In this document: piece after piece, positions 17,397 through 26,512 of the stretch
Layout: the number at the start of each line of letters is the position of its first letter
Numbering within the stretch: the stretch's first letter is position 1
Source of the DNA: Larkinella rosea
Lineage (GTDB): Bacteria > Bacteroidota > Bacteroidia > Cytophagales > Spirosomataceae
DNA length: 64,000 bases
Reading direction: 5' to 3'
Assembly (NCBI RefSeq): GCF_003858635.1
Contig: NZ_RQJO01000007.1
Location: forward strand, 1,303,941 to 1,367,940
Notes under the pieces: generated by a model
Told to the model about the DNA's origin: nothing
Database searches by the model: none
Seen by the model: the letters and a program-made list of their open reading frames with translations, nothing else
Translations under genes and position numbers: made by a program

Positions 17397-17679
17397 CAGG
17401 TTCAGTCATTAATGGGTCAGAATCGATTAGTTATAATTATGCAAATCAAATCTCCTGCCAATCTGGAAGAAGGGCGATTCTGGCTAAATCTGGCGCATTT
17501 GATCGCATGAAATCCGGCGGGATTGTCCAGAATCGGACAGTATATGTACTAATCTGGACAGCGAATTCGTAAATCAAATTAAAGTTCTGCTGATAAATGT
17601 TAATTTTACGGTTATCGCGTTTTTATTATCTCCTTCAATGATTTTTTTGCATCTTTGAGGGTATAAACTGCAGGTTCTT

Positions 17680-18267
17680 TTGGCGCAATTCTCCTCACAT
17701 ACAGACGATTCGATTCTGTGGCAACACTTTCGGGTGGGTGATGAAGAAGCCTATACCGAGCTGACCCGGCGGTATTACCGCAAGCTGATTCATTACGGAC
17801 GAAAGTTTACGCCCAATGTGCAATTGGTGGAAGACTCGCTACAGGATGTGCTGGTGCATTTGTGGTTGCATCGCAGGACGCTGAACGACACGCCCTCCGT
17901 GAAGTTTTATTTGCTCAAATCGTTTCGGAATCAGCTGTTTAAAACCCTGAAAACCAACCCAGACCGCATTGAATTGGACAGCCGGTTCGATGAATTACAG
18001 CCCGAATTTTCCAGCGAAGAGGTTTACATTCAGCAGGAAACCGATCAAAGCTTTCGAGCCAAAGTAGGCGAGTTGCTGGCGCAATTGCCGGAACGCCAGC
18101 GGGAAGTGATCTACCTGCGTTTTTTTCAGGGATTGCGCCCCGAAGAAATTGCCGAACTGCTGACGATCAAACCGCAGTCGGTCAGCAACATTTTGCAGCG
18201 GGCATTGGCCAATTTGCGTGAAAACTGGCCCATTTCTTTATTTATCGTCCTTCTTCTTTTGCTCTGA
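17680..18267 (+). CDS. ECF sigma factor (FecI-like), TTG start, hydrophobic C-terminal tail
   Basis: RNA polymerase sigma factor of the extracytoplasmic-function type, 195 residues. Region 2 spans about 25-95 (YTELTRRYYRKLIHYGRKF, DSLQDVLVHLWLHRR) and region 4 about 130-180 (LPERQREVIYLRFFQGLRPE, then KPQSVSNILQRALANLREN). The reading frame has an in-frame TGA 21 bp upstream and no ATG, so TTG 17680 is the only sensible start. The last 13 residues (PISLFIVLLLLL) form a hydrophobic tail able to touch the membrane. It probably drives the FecR-SusC-SusD-sulfatase genes downstream, though two unrelated genes lie in between. Confidence 0.88.
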   Translation: MAQFSSHTDDSILWQHFRVGDEEAYTELTRRYYRKLIHYGRKFTPNVQLVEDSLQDVLVHLWLHRRTLNDTPSVKFYLLKSFRNQLFKTLKTNPDRIELDSRFDELQPEFSSEEVYIQQETDQSFRAKVGELLAQLPERQREVIYLRFFQGLRPEEIAELLTIKPQSVSNILQRALANLRENWPISLFIVLLLLL

Positions 18268-18327
18268 TTGGTTTATTTTGCTGATCAATCCAGCTCACCG
18301 CTCTCAGGATTTCACGCTCAACCCCGT

Positions 18328-19485
18328 ATGATTCGCTTCAAACCCGTTTCGTTTGCTGTCCTTCTGGTCTTATCGGCCTGTCAGCGTCCCGCCCAACAAG
18401 TGACGGCTCCAACTTCGGTCTATTATCCCGCTCCCGGCACGGCCTGGGAACGTCGGAAACCGGAGCAGGTCGGTATGGACGGCGCCGTATTGCAGCAGGC
18501 CGTCGCGTTTGCCAAACAGCAGGAAACCAGGCAAATGCCCCGCGATTTCTCGACGCAGGAAGAAATTTTCGGAACCCTGCTGGGGCCCATTCCCTCCGAC
18601 CGTGCTCCGACCAACGGGATCATTCTCAGGCACGGCTACATCGTGGCAGAATGGGGCGAAACCGATCGCCCGGACCCCACCTACAGTGCCGCCAAAAGCG
18701 TTCTTTCCACGATTGTCGGCTTAACCATCGACCGCGGCTTGATCCGCAATGTCCATGATCCGGTGGTGAATTCCATTCAGGATGGGGGCTACGATTCGGA
18801 GCAAAACCGCAAAGTAACCTGGGAACACCATCTTCGGCAAACAAGTGAATGGGAAGGCGAGTTATGGGGTAAAAAACACGACTTTGTGGGCAAAACGGCA
18901 TACGGGCGCGGAGAACGAAAACCGCGCGAATTGCAACTACCCGGCACTTTTTACGAATACAATGACGTTCGGGTGAACCGGCTGGCGTTGTCGATGCTTC
19001 GGCTCTGGAAAAAACCGCTCCCGAATGTGCTGAAAGACGAAATCATGGACCCCATCGGCGCGTCCAATACCTGGCAGTACGTCGGCTATCCGAACGCCCG
19101 GGTGCCGATTGACGGAAAAATGATGTCGTCCGTGAGTGGTGGAACCCGCTGGGGGGGTGGACTCTGGATCAGCACCCGCGACGAAGCCCGGTTTGGCTAT
19201 CTGGCTTTGCGCAATGGACGCTGGCGGGACAGGCAACTTATTTCAGCGAACTGGTTCAAGGAATCGGTGCAACGCGGCCCGACGGGTCAGGATTACGGCT
19301 ATCTGTGGTGGCTCAATACCGAAAAAAAGGCCTGGCCTGCTTCACCCGCCACCAGTTTTGCGGCCATTGGCGCGGGTTCCAACATCATCTGGATCGATCC
19401 CGAACACGATTTGGTGATCGTCTGGCGGTGGCACGACGGCAATCCCGACGAATTGTTCAAACGCGTTCTGGCCGCCATCAAATAA
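18328..19485 (+). CDS. Serine hydrolase lipoprotein, class C beta-lactamase fold
   Basis: Exported serine hydrolase of the beta-lactamase/penicillin-binding fold (385 residues). From ATG 18328 there is a lipoprotein signal ([19 protein letters not shown], lipobox LSAC). The catalytic SxxK is in [14 protein letters not shown], the second motif is around [14 protein letters not shown], and the C-terminal strand [20 protein letters not shown] fits the fold. Such proteins act as esterases, D-aminopeptidases or amidases rather than true resistance enzymes. The in-frame TTG at 18268, straight after the sigma stop, was not chosen because it would bury the signal peptide. It is 60 bp after the sigma gene and probably co-transcribed. 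Confidence 0.85.
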   Translation: MIRFKPVSFAVLLVLSACQRPAQQVTAPTSVYYPAPGTAWERRKPEQVGMDGAVLQQAVAFAKQQETRQMPRDFSTQEEIFGTLLGPIPSDRAPTNGIILRHGYIVAEWGETDRPDPTYSAAKSVLSTIVGLTIDRGLIRNVHDPVVNSIQDGGYDSEQNRKVTWEHHLRQTSEWEGELWGKKHDFVGKTAYGRGERKPRELQLPGTFYEYNDVRVNRLALSMLRLWKKPLPNVLKDEIMDPIGASNTWQYVGYPNARVPIDGKMMSSVSGGTRWGGGLWISTRDEARFGYLALRNGRWRDRQLISANWFKESVQRGPTGQDYGYLWWLNTEKKAWPASPATSFAAIGAGSNIIWIDPEHDLVIVWRWHDGNPDELFKRVLAAIK

Positions 19486-19530
19486 TTATTTTTTTCCAGC
19501 TTTATCCCAATCTATCCACAACCCGAATCG

Positions 19531-20052
19531 ATGTCAACCACCCCAAAAACCGAAGTCTGGCAACGCGGCCCCATACCCGAAGTCCCTCCTCTTTTGCAAC
19601 CGGTAGCTCACGCATTGTTGCAGGCCCGCGAAGAAGTTGAGGGACTGATGAGCGGTTTTCCGGCCAATTATCTCTGGCAAAAACCGGCGGGTGTTGCGTC
19701 GGTCGGCTTTCATTTACAGCACCTTACCGGTGTTTTGGACCGACTTTTCACTTACGCCAAAAACGAATCGTTATCAAATTCCCAACGCGAATGGCTGGCT
19801 TCGGAAGGAAAATCGTTTCACTCGGAAAAACCGGTTCAGGATCTGGTTGCCCGGTTTCATGAACAGGTCGACCAGGCCGTCGAGCAACTGAAAACCACCG
19901 ACGAACAAACGCTGACGGATTTCCGGGGCATTGGCCGGGCACAGCTCCCCTCAACCGTCCTGGGCCTGCTTTTTCATGCCGCCGAACACACCCAGCGCCA
20001 CGTCGGACAACTTTACGTAACCATTCACGTGTTGCGGACGTATCCAAAATAG
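19531..20052 (+). CDS. DinB/YfiT-family metal-binding protein
   Basis: Four-helix-bundle protein of the DinB superfamily, 173 residues, cytoplasmic. The three metal-binding histidines of the family are visible as FHLQHLTGVLDRLF (about residues 58-61) and FHAAEHTQRHVGQLYV (about 150-158). Members include thiol S-transferases (mycothiol- or bacillithiol-dependent), so a thiol-linked detoxification role is possible, but no substrate can be named. It lies 45 bp after the serine hydrolase and 135 bp before fecR, an odd place inside a sigma-FecR-SusCD locus. Confidence 0.85.
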   Translation: MSTTPKTEVWQRGPIPEVPPLLQPVAHALLQAREEVEGLMSGFPANYLWQKPAGVASVGFHLQHLTGVLDRLFTYAKNESLSNSQREWLASEGKSFHSEKPVQDLVARFHEQVDQAVEQLKTTDEQTLTDFRGIGRAQLPSTVLGLLFHAAEHTQRHVGQLYVTIHVLRTYPK

Positions 20053-20066
20053 GGGTACGGTTTTCA

Positions 20067-20082
20067 GTTTACGGTATTCGGT
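20067..20082. repeat. Second copy of the intergenic 16-mer at 1649-1664
   Basis: GTTTACGGTATTCGGT, identical to 1649-1664 and, like it, in an intergenic gap next to a fecR gene. It sits 15 bp after the dinB stop codon, inside a weak hairpin closed by GGGG/CCCC (about 20052-20094). Confidence 0.6.
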
Positions 20083-20187
20083 GCGGTTCCCCGTAATTAA
20101 ATTGAAATATTTTTTGAAAAAATTGATGAGATCGGCCTGGGCTGACTGTCTTGAAAGAAAAACAGGATTTTCAGCCAACGGACGGGC

Positions 20188-21216
20188 ATGGATTATCAGG
20201 ATTTTACAACCTCGGATTTTGTCAAAGACGCATCGTTTCAGCGGTGGGTTATTGCACCGGATGCCGCAACAAATTCATTTTGGGAAACCTGGCTTCAGAA
20301 TCATCCAAACAAAGCTTCTGAACTGGAAGAAGCGCGACAGCTTATTCTGGATCTGAAATTCGGGCAAAACTACAATGCCAATCGCGCGATGGTTGAAGTC
20401 TGGCAGAACCTCCAGGCGGAAATCGCGGCCGAAGAGCGGACCGAAACCGCACCTGTCAAACGTGCTTCCCGTGTTTTGCCGGAAAACGCCTGGCGGGCCG
20501 CAGCGGTTTTTACCGGTATTTTTATACTGTCCTACTTTCTCTTTCAGCTTTACCGGCCGGAACCCACGACGGTGATTGCCACCCGGTTTGGCGAAACCAA
20601 AACCGTTACCCTCCCCGACCAGTCGATCGTTACGCTCAATGCCAATACCCGGTTGACTTTTCCGACGCATTGGGATCCGGAAAAAACCCGGGAGGTCTGG
20701 CTCGACGGGGAAGCTTTCTTTAACATCCGCCAAAAACCGGCCTCCGGGCAAGCCCTGTTCCGCGTTCACTCCAATGCGGTTGACGTGGAAGTTCTGGGTA
20801 CCACCTTCAACGTTAACAACCGGCACGCCCGCTCGCGGGTGGTGCTGGCAACCGGAAAAGTGCGCCTGACCATTCCCAGGACGGACCGCCAGAAACCCAT
20901 TCTGATGCAGCCCGGTGATCTGGTCGAAGTCCCGGAAAATGGTTCGTCCATTATTCAGGCGGTGGTCGATCCCGATTCGTATTCTTCCTGGCGGAATAAC
21001 CGCCTGATCTTCGATAAAACACCCCTCCGCGACATTGCAACCCTGCTCGAAGACACGTACGGCTACACAATCACTTTCACCAAACCGCAACTGGCCGTGA
21101 AGAAATTTTCCGGCAGCGTTCCTGCCCGGCAACCGGAATTGCTGCTGACTACCTTAACCCGGCTGTATGGGTTGTCAATTACCCGCAACAACCGGCAGTT
21201 AACGATTTCTAACTAA
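20188..21216 (+). CDS. FecR-family anti-sigma factor
   Basis: Inner-membrane anti-sigma factor, 342 residues, placed directly before the SusC gene it should sense. Cytoplasmic sigma-binding part 1-110, one membrane span at about 110-130 (WRAAAVFTGIFILSYFLFQL), FecR domain about 145-245 (TLPDQSIVTLNANTRLTFP, VWLDGEAFFNI, VEVLGTTFNVN) and a C-terminal DUF4974 domain about 270-340 (PLRDIATLLEDTYGYTITF). Its likely partner sigma is 17680-18267. The spacing to susC is 42 bp, so they share a transcript. Confidence 0.94.
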   Translation: MDYQDFTTSDFVKDASFQRWVIAPDAATNSFWETWLQNHPNKASELEEARQLILDLKFGQNYNANRAMVEVWQNLQAEIAAEERTETAPVKRASRVLPENAWRAAAVFTGIFILSYFLFQLYRPEPTTVIATRFGETKTVTLPDQSIVTLNANTRLTFPTHWDPEKTREVWLDGEAFFNIRQKPASGQALFRVHSNAVDVEVLGTTFNVNNRHARSRVVLATGKVRLTIPRTDRQKPILMQPGDLVEVPENGSSIIQAVVDPDSYSSWRNNRLIFDKTPLRDIATLLEDTYGYTITFTKPQLAVKKFSGSVPARQPELLLTTLTRLYGLSITRNNRQLTISN

Positions 21217-21258
21217 CCTTATTCAACCTCCGAACCAGTCAATACAACTCCTAAAACG

Positions 21259-24200
21259 ATGCATTACTCTACCTTTAAAAAGTCAGTCTGGCTATTGGTG
21301 GGGCTCACTACGCTCACTGGCCGTAGCGGTTTTTCGCAGGAATTGGCCTCCATCAAAGAACTGACGATTACCAGCACCATTCAGGATAAACGCAAAACGA
21401 CCCAATTACTTACCCGACTACTCTCCCAACTCGGATCGCATTACGGCGTCAGTATTAATTACGACAGCGATTTACTCGAAGGCAAAACGGTAAAAACCGC
21501 CCCACTGGACCTGAAAACCCGTCAGGAAGCGGAACTCGAAGAAACGCTGACTTCGCTATTATCGTCCCAGGGACTGCGGTTCGAAAAATTAAAATCCGGT
21601 TTTTACCTGATCCATTCCGAAAAAGAAAACCGCAAACTGCCGGAACCCAAAACCGGTAGATCGGACAACCGGCGTCTCCTTGAAACTTCGATTCAGGAAG
21701 CCATCGCTTTTCAGGTGAGCGGAAAAGTCTCCGACGAAACAGGGCAGGGTTTGCCGGGAACGAGTGTTGTTCTGAAAGGCACCACCAACGGAACCGTTAC
21801 GGATGCCAGCGGGAATTATTCGCTGAGTGTTCCCGATGAAAACAGCATCCTTGTTTTTTCGTACATCGGCTACGTGGCGCAGGAAGTCGCCATCACCGGG
21901 CGATCCACGGTGGCGGTTACGCTGAAAAAAGACGTAAAATCGTTGAGCGAAATCGTGGTGGTTGGTTACGGAACGCAATCCAAAACGCAGGTAATCGGGT
22001 CCATTTCACAGATCAACGCCGATAAAATCAATAATCGCACGGTCACGCAGTTGTCGCAGGGGTTAACCGGGCAAATGCCGGGAGTGACCATCATTCAGCG
22101 TTCGGGCCAGCCGGGTTCCAGTGGTGGAACCATCCAGATTCGGGGGGTCGGTTCGTTTTCGGCTTCGACGGCCCCACTCATTTTGATCGACGGCATTCCG
22201 GCGAATTCGTTTAATAACGTCGATCCGAACGATGTGGAGTCGGTTTCGGTACTGAAAGATGCCTCGTCAGCCGCCATCTACGGAGCCCGGGCGGCCAACG
22301 GCGTGATCCTGGTAACGACCAAAACCGGTAAATCCGGCAAAATGCGAATTAGTTACAACGGGTACGGCGGGGTTCAGAAAATGACTGCAACGCCCCGGTT
22401 TGTTACTTCGGCGGAGTATGCGCAATTGCTCAACGAAGCCGTTCCGAATTCGTATACAGAAGATCAAATTCAGAAATTCAGAACCGGCAGCGATCCCGAC
22501 AATTACCCGAACAGTGATTTCATGAAAGGGACTTTCAAAAAGCAGGCATCGCAAACCAGCCATAATTTTTCGGTTTCCAACGGGACCGAAAACACCCAGT
22601 ATCTGCTTTCGTTCGGCTATTTGGGGCAGAACGGGATTCTGGATAAAAACAATTTCAACCGGTATAACCTCCGCCTGAACCTGACGAATAAGCTGTCCCA
22701 AAAGGTGAAGTTAACGACCCGGCTTTCGGGCATTCAATCGGTGGACAACCAGCCCGCCCCTCCGGCCACGCTCGATTTTATCGGGATGGATGGAATCATC
22801 AGCAACACGGTTCGGATTCCGTCGATTTACCCGATCCGTTACGCCAACGGCGACTGGGGGACGGGGGTTTCCAACAAGGGAACCTCGGTTTCGTATTTGC
22901 AGAACGATTCTTTTTACAAAGGCAAAACGACCGATCTGGGCGCCAATGCCCGGCTGGATTACACCGTTATTCCGGATCTGACGCTTTCCGCTCTGGGCGG
23001 ATATACCCAGTTGAATCAGCGCGTTACCCGGTTTTTAGCTTCTCAACGGCTCAATTCCACCATTACGCTGGGACCGTCGTCGCTGAACGAAACCAGCACG
23101 AATACCAACTACCGCACGATTCAGGCGTTTGCTGATTACAAAACCAACATCGGATTGCACGAATTTGGCGTTCTCGCAGGCTACTCATTTGAAACGTCGC
23201 TGAGCGAATCGCTCGCGCAGGGCCGGGGCGGTTTGCCTTCCAACACCATAACGGTTATCAACGCCGGGGATGCGAGTTCGCAAACTACCAGCGGCAGTGC
23301 GTCGGAATGGGCGCTGGAATCGTATTTCGGACGAGCTCAATACAATTACGACCGCAAATACCTGGTTGAGGGTGCCGTCCGTTACGACGGTTCATCGCGG
23401 TTTCCAACCAATCGGAAATACGCTTTATTCCCCTCCGTGGCCGTGGGCTGGCGAATCAGCGAAGAAGGCTTTGTGAAGGATCACCTACCCTGGGTCGACG
23501 AGTTGAAGGTGCGGGCATCGCACGGCCGACTGGGGAATCAGAACATTCTCACGAATGGCGACCCCAATTACTATCCGTACCAGAACGTTTTGAATACCGG
23601 GTATAATTATCCGTTTGGCGGGGTCATCACCACCGGGGTTGCGCGCACCACGATCACCGATACGACCCTGCATTGGGAGTCGACCCGGACGACCGACATC
23701 GGCATCGAAGGCAGTTTGTTCAAGCGGTTACTGGCCTTCAGCATCACCCATTTCAACAAATACACCTACGACATTCTGGTCAGCCCGGCATCGAGTGTCG
23801 CCCAGGTTCTGGGCTTTACCGTCGGCCAGAAAAATTCGGGGCGGCTGTCGAACAAGGGCTGGGAATTTACGCTTGATCACCGCCATAAATTCGGCGATGT
23901 TGGGTATTCGGTCGGTTTTAACCTGACGTACACCAAAAATACCATCCTCGATCTGGGAGTCGGCAACGTGAAACAGCCCAATGGTCTGGTCGGAAACGGC
24001 AGCGATCTGTTCATTGGTTATCCACTGCAACTGTACTACGGTTACGTGGCCGATGGCTTGTTTACGAATCAGGACGACATCAACAGCTGGGCCAACCAGA
24101 CGGCGATTGCTCCGAATCCAAAACCGGGTGACATTCGCTACAAAGACATCAGCGGCCCGGATGGAAAACCGGATGGCAAGGTGGACGCCAATTACGACCG

Positions 24201-24708
24201 CACCCTGCTGGGCAGCCAGATTCCGAAATTTACGTACGGAATTAACCTCGGCGCCACTTACAAAGGCTTCGATTTGGGAATTCTGTTTCAGGGTGTTCGT
24301 GGCGTAAGCGGTTACTTAAACAACTACGTCGGCTGGGCACTATACAATCAGGGCACCATTCAGCGCTGGCAAATGGACGAACGCTGGACACCCGCCAATC
24401 CGGATCGCAACGCGGGCTATCCCCGGATGGAAGTGATCACCAACGCCGGAACCAACAATACGCTTTCGTCATCCTTCTGGATTCTGAACGGTTCCTACTT
24501 GCGGCTGAAAAACATCCAGTTGGGCTACACCATACCCGCAACGCTGACCCGAAAGCTCAAACTCTCGACGGTTCGCGTTTACGCCAACGGCGAAAACCTG
24601 AAGCTCTGGAGCAACTACCGCGAAGGCTGGGACCCGGAAATCAATACCGGCGGTTCGTATTACCCGATTCTGGCGAACTACACCTTCGGACTTAACCTCA
24701 CCTTCTGA
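21259..24708 (+). CDS. SusC/RagA-type TonB-dependent receptor with STN domain
   Basis: Complete outer-membrane receptor of 1149 residues, imports the ligand captured by the SusD lipoprotein that follows. Signal peptide (1-26), STN domain (about 45-115: LLSQLGSHYGVSINYDSDLL), carboxypeptidase-regulatory-like domain (about 150-225: VSGKVSDETGQGLPGTSVVL), plug with EIVVVGYGTQSKTQVIGSIS and DASSAAIYGARAANGVILVT, then a 22-strand beta-barrel ending in the aromatic YPILANYTFGLNLTF. The STN domain couples it to the adjacent FecR. With three sulfatases downstream its ligand is probably a sulfated oligosaccharide; that is inference. Confidence 0.96.
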   Translation: MHYSTFKKSVWLLVGLTTLTGRSGFSQELASIKELTITSTIQDKRKTTQLLTRLLSQLGSHYGVSINYDSDLLEGKTVKTAPLDLKTRQEAELEETLTSLLSSQGLRFEKLKSGFYLIHSEKENRKLPEPKTGRSDNRRLLETSIQEAIAFQVSGKVSDETGQGLPGTSVVLKGTTNGTVTDASGNYSLSVPDENSILVFSYIGYVAQEVAITGRSTVAVTLKKDVKSLSEIVVVGYGTQSKTQVIGSISQINADKINNRTVTQLSQGLTGQMPGVTIIQRSGQPGSSGGTIQIRGVGSFSASTAPLILIDGIPANSFNNVDPNDVESVSVLKDASSAAIYGARAANGVILVTTKTGKSGKMRISYNGYGGVQKMTATPRFVTSAEYAQLLNEAVPNSYTEDQIQKFRTGSDPDNYPNSDFMKGTFKKQASQTSHNFSVSNGTENTQYLLSFGYLGQNGILDKNNFNRYNLRLNLTNKLSQKVKLTTRLSGIQSVDNQPAPPATLDFIGMDGIISNTVRIPSIYPIRYANGDWGTGVSNKGTSVSYLQNDSFYKGKTTDLGANARLDYTVIPDLTLSALGGYTQLNQRVTRFLASQRLNSTITLGPSSLNETSTNTNYRTIQAFADYKTNIGLHEFGVLAGYSFETSLSESLAQGRGGLPSNTITVINAGDASSQTTSGSASEWALESYFGRAQYNYDRKYLVEGAVRYDGSSRFPTNRKYALFPSVAVGWRISEEGFVKDHLPWVDELKVRASHGRLGNQNILTNGDPNYYPYQNVLNTGYNYPFGGVITTGVARTTITDTTLHWESTRTTDIGIEGSLFKRLLAFSITHFNKYTYDILVSPASSVAQVLGFTVGQKNSGRLSNKGWEFTLDHRHKFGDVGYSVGFNLTYTKNTILDLGVGNVKQPNGLVGNGSDLFIGYPLQLYYGYVADGLFTNQDDINSWANQTAIAPNPKPGDIRYKDISGPDGKPDGKVDANYDRTLLGSQIPKFTYGINLGATYKGFDLGILFQGVRGVSGYLNNYVGWALYNQGTIQRWQMDERWTPANPDRNAGYPRMEVITNAGTNNTLSSSFWILNGSYLRLKNIQLGYTIPATLTRKLKLSTVRVYANGENLKLWSNYREGWDPEINTGGSYYPILANYTFGLNLTF

Positions 24709-24716
24709 TCCACCGA

Positions 24717-26390
24717 ATGAGTATGAAACGTAATCCTTCTTTTCTTCGAACGACAACGGCGGTTTTTCTGCTGACCAGTCTATTCACGCTCAATTCCTGC
24801 CGCGACGAACTGGATAAAAGTCCGCTCAGCAGCTACGTTAACGAAACCTTCTGGACCAGCGAGAACAACGCCATGCTGGCGCTGGCGGGCGTCTATCGCG
24901 GCAGTATTCAGATGACTGCTGCACCCACGACCGGGGCAGAATTTTCGGCAACCGACTGGTGGTCGTACCACGGTTTGATCATGCTGGACGTTGCCACGGA
25001 CAATGCGTACGACCGGCGGGGCGACAATTCCGGCATCAACCAGCTAACCAACGGCAACCTTGTGGCTACCAATAGTTACCTGGGAAATTACTGGAAAGCG
25101 AGCTACGACCGGATTGCGCGTTGTAACTATTTTATGGAAAACGTATCCAAAACACCGGTTGCGGAAGCCAAATTGAAACGCCTGTTGGCCGAAGCCCGCT
25201 TTATCCGCGCTACCCAATTCTTCTACCTGTCACAAACCTTCGGGGCTGTTCCGCTGGTAAAAACCACCCTGACGCTTGAAGCGGCCAATTCCGTTTCGAA
25301 AACGCCCAAAGCGGAGGTCTTGAAATTCGCAACCGATGAACTGATCGCATCGGCCGTCGATCTGCCCCGTGACAAGGACATTCCAGCCGCCGAACGGGGC
25401 CGGGCGTCCAAACAGGCGGCTCTGGCGTTTCTGGGCCGGGCTCAACTGGCCACCAATGCGTTTGCGGATGCCGCAGCCACTTACAAAACCATCGTTGAAT
25501 TCGGTGATAATGCCATCGATCCGAATTACGCCAGCCTGTTCAATGGCACCAACGAAGGCAGTAAGGAGCTGATTTTTGCCACACAATACCTGAAAGACCA
25601 GGCACCGAACGCCATGGCTCAACACTTTTTTCCGGCCGTCAACGGCGGCTGGCACCTTTTCAACCCGCTGGGCAGCCTGGTGGAATCGTACGAATTTACG
25701 GATGGTACGGTTTTTTCGTATACCGACGCGCGTTACAACCCGAAAGACCCGACGACCAACCGCGATCCGCGTTTACGGGCCAATATTCTGTTCAATCAGC
25801 AGATGTTTCAGAACATCCTGTACGTAACCCACCCGGATTCGACCAAATCCGCCGACCAGTTGACCACCACCAAACAGGCCACGCGCACCGGTTACGGATT
25901 GAAAAAATTCAACTGGGAAGGGCTGACGGGCGATTTGCAAAACTCGGGCGTCGACCTGCCGATCATTCGCTACGCCGAAGTGCTGCTGAGTTACCTCGAA
26001 GCCCGGATGGAAAGCGGGGCGGTGGATCAGGCGTTGCTCGACCAGACCATCAACGCCGTTCGCGGGCGTTCGTCGGTGGGTTTACCGAAAATTACGGAAA
26101 CCGATCCGGCCAAATTACGGGTCATTCTGCGTCGCGAACGCCGGAACGAGCTGGCGTTTGAAGGCATTCGGCTGTGGGATCTGCAACGCTGGAAAATTGC
26201 CGCGGATGTTTTGAAAGGGGATTTTTACGGCGCACCTTTTCCAAATTCAAAAAACCTGCGCAAAAAAAATGCGACTACAACCGATCCGGTTGGCCGTTGG
26301 TACGTAACTTCCAAAGCATTTCGGGCAGGCATCGATGAAACCTGGCCAATTCCGCAAACGGAAGTCAACATTAATCCCAATTTAAAGTAA
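24717..26390 (+). CDS. SusD/RagB-family outer-membrane nutrient-binding lipoprotein
   Basis: Surface lipoprotein that lids the SusC channel and binds the glycan. 557 residues with a lipoprotein signal (VFLLTSLFTLNSCRDELDKS, lipobox LNSC). The N-terminal SusD-like part has NETFWTSENNAMLALAGVYR and the TPR-bearing core LLAEARFIRATQFFYLSQTF, while the C-terminal RagB part holds LPIIRYAEVLLSYLEARM and RRERRNELAFEGIRLWDLQR, all hallmarks of the family. Start at ATG 24717 or 24723; 8 bp after the susC stop. Confidence 0.96.
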   Translation: MSMKRNPSFLRTTTAVFLLTSLFTLNSCRDELDKSPLSSYVNETFWTSENNAMLALAGVYRGSIQMTAAPTTGAEFSATDWWSYHGLIMLDVATDNAYDRRGDNSGINQLTNGNLVATNSYLGNYWKASYDRIARCNYFMENVSKTPVAEAKLKRLLAEARFIRATQFFYLSQTFGAVPLVKTTLTLEAANSVSKTPKAEVLKFATDELIASAVDLPRDKDIPAAERGRASKQAALAFLGRAQLATNAFADAAATYKTIVEFGDNAIDPNYASLFNGTNEGSKELIFATQYLKDQAPNAMAQHFFPAVNGGWHLFNPLGSLVESYEFTDGTVFSYTDARYNPKDPTTNRDPRLRANILFNQQMFQNILYVTHPDSTKSADQLTTTKQATRTGYGLKKFNWEGLTGDLQNSGVDLPIIRYAEVLLSYLEARMESGAVDQALLDQTINAVRGRSSVGLPKITETDPAKLRVILRRERRNELAFEGIRLWDLQRWKIAADVLKGDFYGAPFPNSKNLRKKNATTTDPVGRWYVTSKAFRAGIDETWPIPQTEVNINPNLK

Positions 26391-26407
26391 GTATCCGGTT
26401 AAAACGA

Positions 26408-26470
26408 GTTTATCGTTTGAAGGCACTGGTTTTCGCGCCAACTTTAAACCAGTGCCCTCAAACGATAAAC
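26408..26470. promoter_or_regulatory. Intra-operon hairpin between susD and the sulfatases
   Basis: Arms 26408-26432 and 26446-26470 (25 bp, one mismatch, 13-nt loop), 17 bp after the susD stop and 42 bp before the first sulfatase ATG. Being between co-directional genes of one locus, it could act as a partial terminator or an RNA-stability barrier that makes susCD mRNA outnumber sulfatase mRNA. Confidence 0.7.
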
Positions 26471-26512
26471 GTATATTCACTAAAACAGGTACGTTCCTGC
26501 TCCAATCGCCCT

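Noticed and set aside
18327-19485. Serine hydrolase as a true antibiotic-resistance beta-lactamase
   Set aside because: SxxK is present but the protein is a lipoprotein with large insertions in the esterase/peptidase branch; resistance cannot be claimed.
20275-21132. 285-codon open frame opposite fecR
   Set aside because: Complement of a well supported FecR protein; no family features.
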